A DNA stretch of 61,298 bases from a virus: positions 1 to 61,298 of IMG/VR virus record IMGVR_UViG_3300010885_047852; one strand, given 5' to 3'. Shown here piece by piece: positions 41,296-48,946 of the stretch (positions are counted from its first letter, which is position 1; every line of letters starts with the position of its first letter). The translations under genes and the position numbers were made by a program. A model generated the notes under the pieces. That model was given only the letters and a program-made list of their open reading frames with translations. It had not been told where the DNA came from and searched no databases.

Positions 41296-41948
41296 TCCTG
41301 CTCCGTGATTTCGTCGTCCCATTGTCCACCGGTGTACGGCGAGCGGGGCCAGTATTGGATCAAGTTGCTGTCATCCATGAACGGTCGATTGGCGTACGTT
41401 TCCCATTCTTGTCCTGGCATACATCCCCATTTGTGTTCAAAGTAGGAATGGATCTGTTCGTTGTCGACAGGGATGCGGGCTTTGCGTAGAGCGTGGGCCA
41501 TGCCGGCGTCTTCGACGTCGATGGCGTATGCGCCCCACGGTGCGTCGGGTTTGACCCGGTACATGCGGATTGCGTAGTCGATGTCCTCGAGGTAGCCGGG
41601 GAAGAAGTTTTCATCGAAGCGGCCGGCTGTTTCGATTGCTTCTCTGCTGAAGGCGATGAGGTGCCAGCCGTAGGTGCCGAGAGCTGAAACGACACGGTGG
41701 TCGGGTCGGCTTTCAAGAAGTTGAATGAAGTCTTGTCCACCGGGTTTCCCGAATCGGATTGCGGCGGACATGACGATGAGCCAGTCAGCGTCGTTGGCAC
41801 GCATCAGGTCGATGCCGATGTTCCATGAGCGAGGTACGCCACGGTTGTTGAGGCTGTTGTCGATGGTGTGGATGTCAATTTTGGCGCGTCTGACTGCTTC
41901 GTGTTTCCAGTTCCAGATCACCCACGGCATCACACAGGTGTACTTCAC
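41292..41948 (-). CDS. GT-A type glycosyltransferase, copy 2 of a tandem pair, 218 aa
   Basis: GTG at 41948 overlaps the previous stop (GTGA). Seen: NRGVPRSWNIGIDLM, ADWLIVMSAAIRFGKPG, YGWHLIAFSREAIE and GRFDENFFPGYLEDIDYAIR, the last being the acceptor-side acidic motif typical of GT2 transferases. About 40% of positions look identical to the next gene upstream, so the two arose by tandem duplication. The usual DxD appears as the SAA segment variant, so catalysis needs checking. Confidence 0.7.
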   Translation of the reverse strand: MKYTCVMPWVIWNWKHEAVRRAKIDIHTIDNSLNNRGVPRSWNIGIDLMRANDADWLIVMSAAIRFGKPGGQDFIQLLESRPDHRVVSALGTYGWHLIAFSREAIETAGRFDENFFPGYLEDIDYAIRMYRVKPDAPWGAYAIDVEDAGMAHALRKARIPVDNEQIHSYFEHKWGCMPGQEWETYANRPFMDDSNLIQYWPRSPYTGGQWDDEITEQE

Positions 41949-42613
41949 AGCGGTTCTGGTGCTTTCGTGTTCCAGTCTGCACCGTTGAAGTGCGGCCAGA
42001 AGTTGATGTTGTTCGTTCGAGTGTTGAACGGCTGGTTCCAATACTCATCGAATTGCGAACCTGGGAGCGCACCCCATTTACGCATCCAATAGTTGAGCAG
42101 CCGATAGCCGTGCTGCGGTTGGAGACCGCCAACTTTGATTGAGTGTGCCATGCCACGATCTTCAAGATCGCATGGGTAGCCGCCCCACAGCAGGTCGGGT
42201 GACATCTTGTGGATACGTACCGACAGGTCGTTGTCGTCGTACCCGTATGGGGTGAAGTTCTCATCCCAGCGACCCATCTTTGCGACAACGTCAGGTCGAA
42301 AAGCGACAAGATGCCAGCCGTATGTGTCGGAGCAGGAGATGACACCGTGGTTTTCGTGTTCGACAAGGTTGTCGATGAAATCAAGACCCCCGGCCGGCCC
42401 GAACCGGACTGCAGCGGACATGATGATGAACCATTCGTCGGGTTGACGCTCATCTAGCCCGAGGTTGTGGGAACGCATGATCCCACGGTTCGTGACCGTG
42501 TTGTCGATGGTGAGAACTCTGCCTTCTTCCTGCAAACGGCAAGAAGAAATACAGCTGTCTGCCCAGTCCTTTACCATGAACGGTAGAACGACAAGATATT
42601 TCGGGCGTGTCAT
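41945..42613 (-). CDS. GT-A type glycosyltransferase, copy 1 of a tandem pair, 222 aa
   Basis: ATG at 42613 overlaps the FkbM stop (ATGA). It shares the segment order of its downstream paralog: NRGIMRSHNLGLD, WFIIMSAAVRFGPAGGLDFI, YGWHLVAFRPDVV, GRWDENFTPYGYDDNDLSVR, ED.GMAHS and KWG.LPG. The duplication with divergence suggests two different sugar additions. Small for the family, with a near-minimal catalytic domain. Confidence 0.7.
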   Translation of the reverse strand: MTRPKYLVVLPFMVKDWADSCISSCRLQEEGRVLTIDNTVTNRGIMRSHNLGLDERQPDEWFIIMSAAVRFGPAGGLDFIDNLVEHENHGVISCSDTYGWHLVAFRPDVVAKMGRWDENFTPYGYDDNDLSVRIHKMSPDLLWGGYPCDLEDRGMAHSIKVGGLQPQHGYRLLNYWMRKWGALPGSQFDEYWNQPFNTRTNNINFWPHFNGADWNTKAPEPL

Positions 42614-43347
42614 GGCAGGAAAAGCCAATACTCCTCTGAACCTTCGCCCAACTTCTCACCGGTGTAGCCGCACGCCTTCATGTGACGAAGCAAATCGTCC
42701 AACGTGTGGTTGTACCAGTCCTTCATGATCGGCTGATGTACCGATACCCACATGATCGGCTTCTTTTCCTTCAGCAGACTCGTGGCACCGTAAAGCGCCA
42801 TCAGTTCAGCGCCCTCGATGTCCATCACAATGGCATCAGGGATGTAGCCGACATGCTTGACCATTGTGTCCAGCGACAGGCACGGCGTGTGATGTGCCTG
42901 CTGGGCAAGGTGACGGAACCCAAAGTCGGGGATGATCTCACCGATCGAGCAGGCCGGCCATCCATCTTCCTGCGGGAAGATGCTTGCGTACCTGCCGTCT
43001 TGAAGTTCTGGGATTAGCGCGTCAGAGAACGATGCGAATCCTGCAAAGTAGCCTTGCAGTGGACCGCAGTCGTTGGCTTCCCAGTGGGCACGGAGTTGCG
43101 GCCAGACCGGCGGTGACGGTTCGACGGGGATGACGGTGCCGGCGGGACCGACCCACATCTTGTAGAGCGCAGTGAAGTCACCGCACTCTGCACCAAGGTC
43201 GTAGACGACCATGCCTTCGGTGATCAGTTCAGCGCACGAGTCCACTCGTTCCTTTTCCCAGCCGGGACGCTTGAGATGAAAATCGTGTCGGTCGGGCGTC
43301 AGGTTGATTGCCCACTTGTCGTTGATCTTGGACGGGATGGTGCTCAT
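42610..43347 (-). CDS. FkbM-family methyltransferase, 245 aa
   Basis: Seen: GMVVYDLGAECGDFTALYKM (motif I), GTVIPVEPSPPVWPQLRAHW, and the FkbM-type DAIVMDIEGAELMALYGA. FkbM enzymes O-methylate sugars and polyketides. ATG at 43347 follows GCGAGGAAGCC and overlaps the fusion gene's stop (ATGA). Together with the SAM methyltransferase at 40.7 kb it gives the island two or three methylation steps. Confidence 0.82.
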   Translation of the reverse strand: MSTIPSKINDKWAINLTPDRHDFHLKRPGWEKERVDSCAELITEGMVVYDLGAECGDFTALYKMWVGPAGTVIPVEPSPPVWPQLRAHWEANDCGPLQGYFAGFASFSDALIPELQDGRYASIFPQEDGWPACSIGEIIPDFGFRHLAQQAHHTPCLSLDTMVKHVGYIPDAIVMDIEGAELMALYGATSLLKEKKPIMWVSVHQPIMKDWYNHTLDDLLRHMKACGYTGEKLGEGSEEYWLFLP

Positions 43348-44888
43348 GGCTTCCTCGCGTTGCACAGCAGGTTGGGGTGGGCATTGGTGGCGATGTTGAT
43401 GTCCACGAATCCTGCTTTCTGCAAAGCTGTTCGCAGAGTGAATTCGGAGAACATTGCGTAGTGGGCGTTCCACCGGAAATCTTGATCGTCACCAACATAG
43501 ATGCCGTCGTGGTGTCCGCCAAGGAGTCGCCATGCTGCACCGGCCATCGGATGCTGCGGCAGGCCGGCCGGTAGACGATCTACGAGCCGGTCAGAGTCAC
43601 CGACATACCAGCGCATGATGGTGTCTGCGTCGGGGACTTGGATGTAGATCCTTCCACCTGGCTGAAGGACACGGAACCAGTCGTCAAGAATCTTCGGTGT
43701 GTCCCAGTAGGAAAGATGTTCTAGAACGTCAACGGCACGGATTTCGCCGACGGAACCTGCAGGGAGATCTAGCGGCCATGCGGTGCCGACGATGTCTACG
43801 TTCGGAGCGTCAGGATTGATGTCCAGATGTGTGAATCCGGGTGTCGGGTGGAAACCGGATCCAAGTTCCAGACGTTCAATGGTACGTACCGGTTCCGGTT
43901 TGGCCCTGATGCCCATCGTTGCGAACGCTTTCGCAAGACGGTGACGGTAGGTGTGATTGCGAGCGACATGTTCTTGTCCTTGTCGGGCGATGCGACGCGC
44001 CTCGGCAGGGTTCGCCAAGTAGTGGTCGACGGTGGAAGCGATCCATTCTAAAGCTGCTTCTTCCGTTAGACCCTCATTGGGATGCTGGTAGTAGACGATG
44101 TGTTTGCCGTTGGTGAGGAACCGGTCGATGTGTGGGACATAGGGGGCGATCATGAAACCGCCGCGTCCTACTGTCTCGAAGTATCGGTCAGTCCAGTATT
44201 CGATGTGGCCGGGGAGATGGAGTGAGTCACCGACAACGACGCGTGCGGTCGCGTAAAGGTCATTGAGGTTCTGTCCTCGAGTTGGGCCTTCGGGCATGTC
44301 GCCACCGAAACGGCGGAATCTGTTGCCGTAGCGGCGGCGGAGGAAGTTGATCAGGTTGGGACGCCACGGCCATTCGTCGTGGTAGCCCTCGGAGCCGACG
44401 AAGACGACGTCGTAGTCGTAGAAATCGTTGAATCTGCCAGGGATACATTCGTCGGATACGACAGCAGGCGAGATCCAATGATGGTTGATGCCTTTGTCGG
44501 CGAAGAACACCGCCGAATTCGGGTCACCGTCGGGCGTGAAGACGTATTCGGTACGCCAGAAAGGATCGTCAAGGATCCCGGCTTCACGTTTCAACCCGAC
44601 GTACAAGTCAAGGTGGTAGGAGCAGGTTTTGATGCCGTTCTGCTCCAGTCGCCGCCACATCGCTGTTGCTTCGGCAGGTAGACCCCAGGTGCGGGTGAAA
44701 ATGACAACGGACGGCCGGCTGGTAAGACACCATTCCTCGAACCGTTTGAGGAACGAGAACTTGTCGGCACGGTTGTCAGGTTCCTGCCAGCGTTCCACCT
44801 TGTAGCCGAGCGATTCCATCTCTCGAGCAAGATGAACTTCGGTACACCATGAGGCAGTGAAGTTCCCGATGTAGGCAACCGTCGTCAC
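43344..44888 (-). CDS. Glycosyltransferase-methyltransferase fusion, 514 aa
   Basis: Residues ~1-330 form a GT-B domain resembling CgeB-type glycosyltransferases (TVAYIGNFTASWCTEVHLAR; YDVVFVGSEGYHDEWPWRPN; YWTDRYFETVGRGGFMIAPY). From residue ~339 a class I methyltransferase begins: RLELGSGFHPTPGFTHLDIN, IRAVDVLEHLSYWDT, LQPGGRIYIQVPD. GTG at 44888 has GGAGGCGAAGAA upstream and overlaps the previous stop. A single chain could glycosylate and then methylate the same site; whether the fusion is common is unknown to me. Confidence 0.75.
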   Translation of the reverse strand: MTTVAYIGNFTASWCTEVHLAREMESLGYKVERWQEPDNRADKFSFLKRFEEWCLTSRPSVVIFTRTWGLPAEATAMWRRLEQNGIKTCSYHLDLYVGLKREAGILDDPFWRTEYVFTPDGDPNSAVFFADKGINHHWISPAVVSDECIPGRFNDFYDYDVVFVGSEGYHDEWPWRPNLINFLRRRYGNRFRRFGGDMPEGPTRGQNLNDLYATARVVVGDSLHLPGHIEYWTDRYFETVGRGGFMIAPYVPHIDRFLTNGKHIVYYQHPNEGLTEEAALEWIASTVDHYLANPAEARRIARQGQEHVARNHTYRHRLAKAFATMGIRAKPEPVRTIERLELGSGFHPTPGFTHLDINPDAPNVDIVGTAWPLDLPAGSVGEIRAVDVLEHLSYWDTPKILDDWFRVLQPGGRIYIQVPDADTIMRWYVGDSDRLVDRLPAGLPQHPMAGAAWRLLGGHHDGIYVGDDQDFRWNAHYAMFSEFTLRTALQKAGFVDINIATNAHPNLLCNARKP

Positions 44889-45040
44889 TTCTTCGCCTCC
44901 GACTCTTGGATGATGCCGATCTGGGCACCAGCAGCTTCGGGTGTGGCATGACATCCGACGACGGAACCGTCAGCGATCTTTACGACCGCATACGGTCGAT
45001 CTTCTGGACAGTCCGACGATTTCGCAACCTTGTAGGGCAT
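44885..45040 (-). CDS. Small conserved-looking phage protein, 51 aa
   Basis: MPYKVAKSSDCP, then YAVVKIADGSVVGCHATPEA and a helical end. Short proteins of this form (a beta-hairpin then a 'GCHATxxxA' helix) appear in many actinophage structural regions and may be part of the capsid. No ribosome site; a TAATAG at 45050-45055 lies 9 nt ahead. GTGA overlap with the fusion gene. It is the last gene before the inverted cassette. Confidence 0.6.
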   Translation of the reverse strand: MPYKVAKSSDCPEDRPYAVVKIADGSVVGCHATPEAAGAQIGIIQESEAKK

Positions 45041-45130
45041 GACCGGAGCCTATTAGGTTTCGGTGACCATGCGATACATCACCAAAATTGCGTACCATCC
45101 CCATATCCGTGTCCTCTGAAAGGAACAACG

Positions 45131-45502
45131 ATGGCAACCGGTATCGCCTCAGCCCAAGCCGACGTCGCACTCAACGCGATCCGCACCGACACCCCATACA
45201 TCCAACTCCATGTCGGCGACCCCGGTGCAGCCGGCACCGCCAACAAAGCAACCGAAGTCACCCGCAAGGCTGTCACGTTCGGTGTCGCCTCAGGTGGTGT
45301 GATGACGAACTCTGCTCAGGTGCAATGGACGAGCATTGCGGGCAGTCAGGATGCCACCCATTTCTCGATCTGGAACACTGCGACCGACGGGACCGGCACG
45401 TTCAAGTATTCGGGCACCATCACCGCAAATGCCTATACGGCTGGTGATACCTACACGGCTGCGATCGGTGGTATCACGCTCACTATCACCGGCGCATCGT
45501 GA
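45131..45502 (+). CDS. Virion (fibre or decoration) protein, 123 aa
   Basis: First gene of the inverted cassette. ATG at 45131 follows TGAAAGGAACAACG. Contains YIQLHVGDPGAAGTANKATE, VTFGVASGGVMTNSA and a beta-rich Ser/Thr-rich end, a fold seen in actinophage tail/head fibre-type proteins. Divergent from the minus-strand 51-aa gene; the 90 bp between them must contain both promoters (a weak TTAGGT/TACATC pair on the plus strand). Located beside the glycosyltransferase island. Confidence 0.65.
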   Translation: MATGIASAQADVALNAIRTDTPYIQLHVGDPGAAGTANKATEVTRKAVTFGVASGGVMTNSAQVQWTSIAGSQDATHFSIWNTATDGTGTFKYSGTITANAYTAGDTYTAAIGGITLTITGAS

Positions 45503-45511
45503 GGTTCATAA

Positions 45512-46315
45512 ATGCCTGATTCAGCAGTTCCGATTACAGCCGGCAGCGGCACCAACATTGACACCCGCACTGAAGCAACCAACGGCGACCATCGCCAGGT
45601 TGTGGTCATCGGTGATCCGTCAACAACGAATGGTGTGGCAACGGTCGATGCCACCTACGGTCTAGACGTCGATGTCAGTCGAGTCGTCCCTGGTACTGGC
45701 GCAACCAACCTTGGTAAAGCCGAAGACACCGCTCATGCCGACGGCGATGTTGGTGTTCTCTTCCTTGGTGTACGCAACCACTACACAGGCTCAACAACCG
45801 ATGGCGACTACGCCGCCGTTTCGGTATCCAGTTACGGCGACCTTCACACGATCGCCCGTCGCGACCTGCAACGTATCTCCGTTACTTCTGCCGGTCTGAC
45901 CACTGCTACTACTACATACGCAAGTGGTGATCAGACTGGAAACCAGTTCACTCTTGCCAACGCTGCTCGAGTCACCGGTGGTGGAGGTGTGATCACAGGA
46001 GTCACGCTGATCTGTGCAACGACTGTCCTTGGCAACATGGACGTCGTATTCTTCGACTCCTCCGTAACGCTTGCAGCAGACAACGCAGCGTTTTCGATTT
46101 CGTCTGCCAATGCACTCAAAATCGTTGGCATCGTCCAACTCGCTGGCGCATATTCATTCGCATTGAACCGCATGGCACAAGCCGTCAACATTTCATTGCC
46201 CTATGTGTGCTCCGGTGGGACCAGCCTGTACGCCGCACTCATCACCCGAACTGCCAACGGTGTCTACTCAGCCGTTACCGATCTTCAGTTGAACGTGTAT
46301 GTAGAAAGGTATTGA
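45512..46315 (+). CDS. Virion beta-protein, 267 aa
   Basis: Rich in Ser, Thr, Gly and Ala. The first ~120 residues (AGSGTNIDTRTEATNGDHRQ, VVVIGDPSTTNGVATVDATY, GDLHTIARRDLQRISVTSAG) are a widespread fibre/decoration region; the rest is an all-beta domain (FTLANAARVTGGGGVITGVT). Likely on the particle surface. 9 bp after the previous gene, with a GTGAGGTTCATAA site. Plus strand only here. Confidence 0.65.
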   Translation: MPDSAVPITAGSGTNIDTRTEATNGDHRQVVVIGDPSTTNGVATVDATYGLDVDVSRVVPGTGATNLGKAEDTAHADGDVGVLFLGVRNHYTGSTTDGDYAAVSVSSYGDLHTIARRDLQRISVTSAGLTTATTTYASGDQTGNQFTLANAARVTGGGGVITGVTLICATTVLGNMDVVFFDSSVTLAADNAAFSISSANALKIVGIVQLAGAYSFALNRMAQAVNISLPYVCSGGTSLYAALITRTANGVYSAVTDLQLNVYVERY

Positions 46316-46316
46316 T

Positions 46317-47144
46317 ATGCCTTTCACGTTCGGAGCAAATACAACAGATAACGCGACGATTATTTCCACTTTTGGTAACGCTGGTGGCGGTATCGGAGGA
46401 CTGTTTTGTGGATGGTTTTATCCGACTACGTTGACCGCTGGCCGTTACTACATGTCTCCCGGTGCTGGAGGTGTCACAAACAATTTCGGTATCAGAGTCG
46501 GGACGACGACTAGCACTCTCCAAATGGCTTCAAACACGGCTACTCCGGGTTTGTGGACGGCAACCGCAGATGCACTAGCGTTTCCATCAGGCATCACTGT
46601 TGGCAACTGGTGGTTTATTGCAGCACTCTGCAATTTCGTCAATACTCCCGTTTGTCAATGGAACGTGTGGCTTGGAACACTCGAGACACCGCCAACAGCG
46701 ATGACAGTCGTGCAGAACACTGCACCATCTGGACTGTCAGGCACCGGAAGTTTGTTGATAGGCAACGGCTCAAGTGGTGGCACTGTGTCATTCCAAGGGG
46801 ACATTGCAACCATTGTCTACATTACGTCCACGCAAGGTTCTACTGGTAACTACCTTGGTTTGCGAACCAACGGTTCAACCTCTGCCGATGAGGCTGAATT
46901 TGTAAAGACGATGTGGATTGATCCGATATGGCGTGGACAATTTCCGCAACAGCAACAACCGCGTGAAACTCTGACCAACGTCTACATGGTTGTCGATATG
47001 CGAACATCAATTTCGGCTCTACAACAAGGCGGGCTGACGGTAACGCGTACAAATCCGACTACAACGGCCACAAACTCAAATGCCGACCAGCCCCGATGGT
47101 TAGACCCAAACACAAATATCATCATGCGCCCTGTAAGGCGATGA
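46317..47144 (+). CDS. Virion protein with concanavalin-like fold, 275 aa
   Basis: All-beta with aromatic residues (GIGGLFCGWFYPTTLTAGRY; ITVGNWWFIAALCNFVNTP; VCQWNVWLG) matching a LamG-like jelly roll over residues ~25-185. The C-terminus is Thr/Asn-rich. Suggests glycan binding on the virion. AGAAAGGTATTGAT precedes the ATG. Part of the inverted cassette. Confidence 0.6.
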   Translation: MPFTFGANTTDNATIISTFGNAGGGIGGLFCGWFYPTTLTAGRYYMSPGAGGVTNNFGIRVGTTTSTLQMASNTATPGLWTATADALAFPSGITVGNWWFIAALCNFVNTPVCQWNVWLGTLETPPTAMTVVQNTAPSGLSGTGSLLIGNGSSGGTVSFQGDIATIVYITSTQGSTGNYLGLRTNGSTSADEAEFVKTMWIDPIWRGQFPQQQQPRETLTNVYMVVDMRTSISALQQGGLTVTRTNPTTTATNSNADQPRWLDPNTNIIMRPVRR

Positions 47145-47147
47145 CCG

Positions 47148-47924
47148 ATGAGTCTGCTGCTTCTCTTTCAGACATCCGGTCCCGCCGCCACCGTCGTCAC
47201 CTTCACCGCTGACGGCCTCACCAGCAGCAGCGCAACAGCCACACTCACCGTAGACCACCCTGCGGTCCTCACTGGCACTACAACCTCCACAGGCACCCTC
47301 ACTGCGACCGTAGAGCACCCTGTAACCGGCCAAGGCACCACCAGCAGCACAGGCACCCTCACAGCCGTCGTAGAACACCCTGCAACCCTTGCAGGCACAA
47401 CCACAACCGCCGGCACAGCCTCATTCGCCCCCGACCGGCCATTCACCGGCAGCGGAACCAGCAGCACCTCAGGTACAGCAACCTTCCAGGCTGAGAAACC
47501 GTTCACCGCTAGCGGAACTAGCTCCTCGAGCGGCACCGCCACATTCGGTGTCGCCCATGAGGTAACCGTAGCCGGCCCGACCGGTACATCCGGTACAGCA
47601 ACCATCGGAGTCAACCACACCGCCGTATTTGCTGGCGCGTCCACAACCGCTGCCACAGCATTCTTCAGTGTCGGCCTTGCCGTGATGGCGGGCACCACCA
47701 ACACGACCGGTGCAAGCACGTTCACGGTTACCCGCTACTTCACAGCCAACGGCACCACCATCACCGTCGGCACCTACACCGAGAAGACATACCCGTTGAA
47801 GGTGTGGACCGGCACAGCGTGGGTGGCGAAACCGATCAAAAAATGGAACGGATCAGCCTGGGTGAAAGCGACGAACGTCAGGGTCTATGACCCTGTTCTT
47901 CACCGCTGGACAAACATCAGTTAG
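47148..47924 (+). CDS. Thr/Ser-rich 20-residue-repeat virion protein, 258 aa
   Basis: Residues 21-200 are nine repeats of 20 residues with pattern G-T-[TS]-[TS]-[TS]-[TS]-G-T-[AL]-[TS]-[FA]-x-x-[VE]-[HKR]-P-[VF]-T. About 35-40% of the repeat is Thr or Ser, a mucin-like composition that suits O-glycosylation. Residues 215-245 hold two WTG/WNG units (VWTGTAWV, KKWNGSAWV). The short hydrophobic start (MSLLLLFQTSG) is not a full signal peptide. The 3' end overlaps the convergent fibre gene by 8 bp. It is a candidate acceptor for the neighbouring glycosyltransferases and a probable surface fibre. Confidence 0.75.
   Translation: MSLLLLFQTSGPAATVVTFTADGLTSSSATATLTVDHPAVLTGTTTSTGTLTATVEHPVTGQGTTSSTGTLTAVVEHPATLAGTTTTAGTASFAPDRPFTGSGTSSTSGTATFQAEKPFTASGTSSSSGTATFGVAHEVTVAGPTGTSGTATIGVNHTAVFAGASTTAATAFFSVGLAVMAGTTNTTGASTFTVTRYFTANGTTITVGTYTEKTYPLKVWTGTAWVAKPIKKWNGSAWVKATNVRVYDPVLHRWTNIS
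47208..47747 (+). repeat. Nine 60-bp coding repeats
   Basis: The DNA repeats in register with the 20-residue units of the protein at 47148; ACAGGCACCCTCAC recurs in adjacent units. Units 2-7 are exactly 60 bp; one residue is lost after unit 7. Such arrays can expand or contract by slippage, so copy number may differ between isolates. Confidence 0.85.
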
Positions 47925-48591
47925 TGTCCACCCACAGCAATGAAGTGTTCGCCGGCGGTGACGTACCAACGTAGACACCTGGGTCACCGGCCGGTCCTTG
48001 GACGTTGTTCATCACCGGTGTCACTGTCAACACAAGCGACGCCGTTGACGGCCGGGTAGGGCCGGTGCTCGTCGGGTGGGTTTGCAAACTGACACCTGTG
48101 CCGGTTGTTGACCACCAGAACTCGTAGTAGTCGCCGGCATCGACAGTGAACACAAAGTTCCATGACGGCAACACATGCGCAACATTCCCCGGGTTTTTCG
48201 GTAGCGACACCAACCCGGTGGAGCCGACGACGTTGTTGCCGTTCTTCTTCAACCAGACAGACACATCTGCGTCAGCGTGCACCGTGTTCTGGAACTGTCC
48301 GCTCCATTGCACGTTGTAGGTGCCTGCATAGGCGAACGTGATCTTCGAGCCAGCAACCATTGACACGCCACGCGACTCGTCAGTCGTGTTGAACGTCATC
48401 GCCTGCGCCGTGTTCGGCGTAATCGTCTGATCGGTGTAATCAGAGAACGCACCGTAATAGCCGGGAGCACCCGACGGGCCGGTCGGTCCCTGCGGGCCTT
48501 GCTCACCGATGTAGACACGAACCAGTGCCTCATCCACCTCAGGTTGGATGATTGTTTCGGTCACATCAGGATGAATGACAATGTCAGACAT
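47917..48591 (-). CDS. C1q-like tail fibre protein with collagen-like stretch, 224 aa
   Basis: ATG at 48591 overlaps the previous stop (TGATG). N-terminal part ends in GEQGPQGPTGPSGAPG, a short Gly-x-y collagen-like run that can form a triple helix. It is followed by a beta jelly roll (QAMTFNTTDESRGVSM, GTYNVQWSGQFQNTVHADAD, YYEFWWSTTG) like C1q/TNF heads. A second GPAGDPG lies near the end. Likely trimeric fibre. Confidence 0.8.
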   Translation of the reverse strand: MSDIVIHPDVTETIIQPEVDEALVRVYIGEQGPQGPTGPSGAPGYYGAFSDYTDQTITPNTAQAMTFNTTDESRGVSMVAGSKITFAYAGTYNVQWSGQFQNTVHADADVSVWLKKNGNNVVGSTGLVSLPKNPGNVAHVLPSWNFVFTVDAGDYYEFWWSTTGTGVSLQTHPTSTGPTRPSTASLVLTVTPVMNNVQGPAGDPGVYVGTSPPANTSLLWVDTN

Positions 48592-48944
48592 CACGCCGAC
48601 CAGTCTTGAAGAACCTGCACCGTCCCAGAAGCCCAGGTACGGCCAGCCGTCACATCCTCACAGTCAGCAACATACACACCAGGCTTCAGCAACGCTGTAC
48701 CGGCAGGATTGATCAACAACGCCACCCGCAACGAATCATTCGACGTTGTCACCGTCGTCGTAGACACCGTCACACCGAACCCTGACGCCAGCCTGTTGCC
48801 GCTCTTACGGAGTTGAGCACGCCACGCATGACCGACCAGTGACGCATAGTTCTCGATCACGAAACTGATTGAGAGCGCGTCACCACGCTTCACTGATGTA
48901 GCAAACCGGAACACCGGCCCGTTGCTCAACTGGGTGACGGGCAT
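48591..48944 (-). CDS. Hypothetical virion protein, 117 aa
   Basis: ATG at 48944, just after the upstream stop. Beta-rich, with VFRFATSVKRGDALSISFVI, GHAWRAQLRKSGN and LLKPGVYVADCEDV; such 'xR-G-D-x-x-x-x-x-F' proteins often sit under fibre genes (BppU-like lower parts). It overlaps the C1q fibre gene and may anchor it. Assigned by shape and position. Confidence 0.6.
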   Translation of the reverse strand: MPVTQLSNGPVFRFATSVKRGDALSISFVIENYASLVGHAWRAQLRKSGNRLASGFGVTVSTTTVTTSNDSLRVALLINPAGTALLKPGVYVADCEDVTAGRTWASGTVQVLQDWSA

Positions 48945-48946
48945 GA

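Noticed and set aside
47168-47725. Minus-strand frame opposite the 20-residue-repeat protein
   Set aside because: It repeats only because the plus-strand gene repeats; no start signal, and the plus-strand product has proper fibre-like ends.
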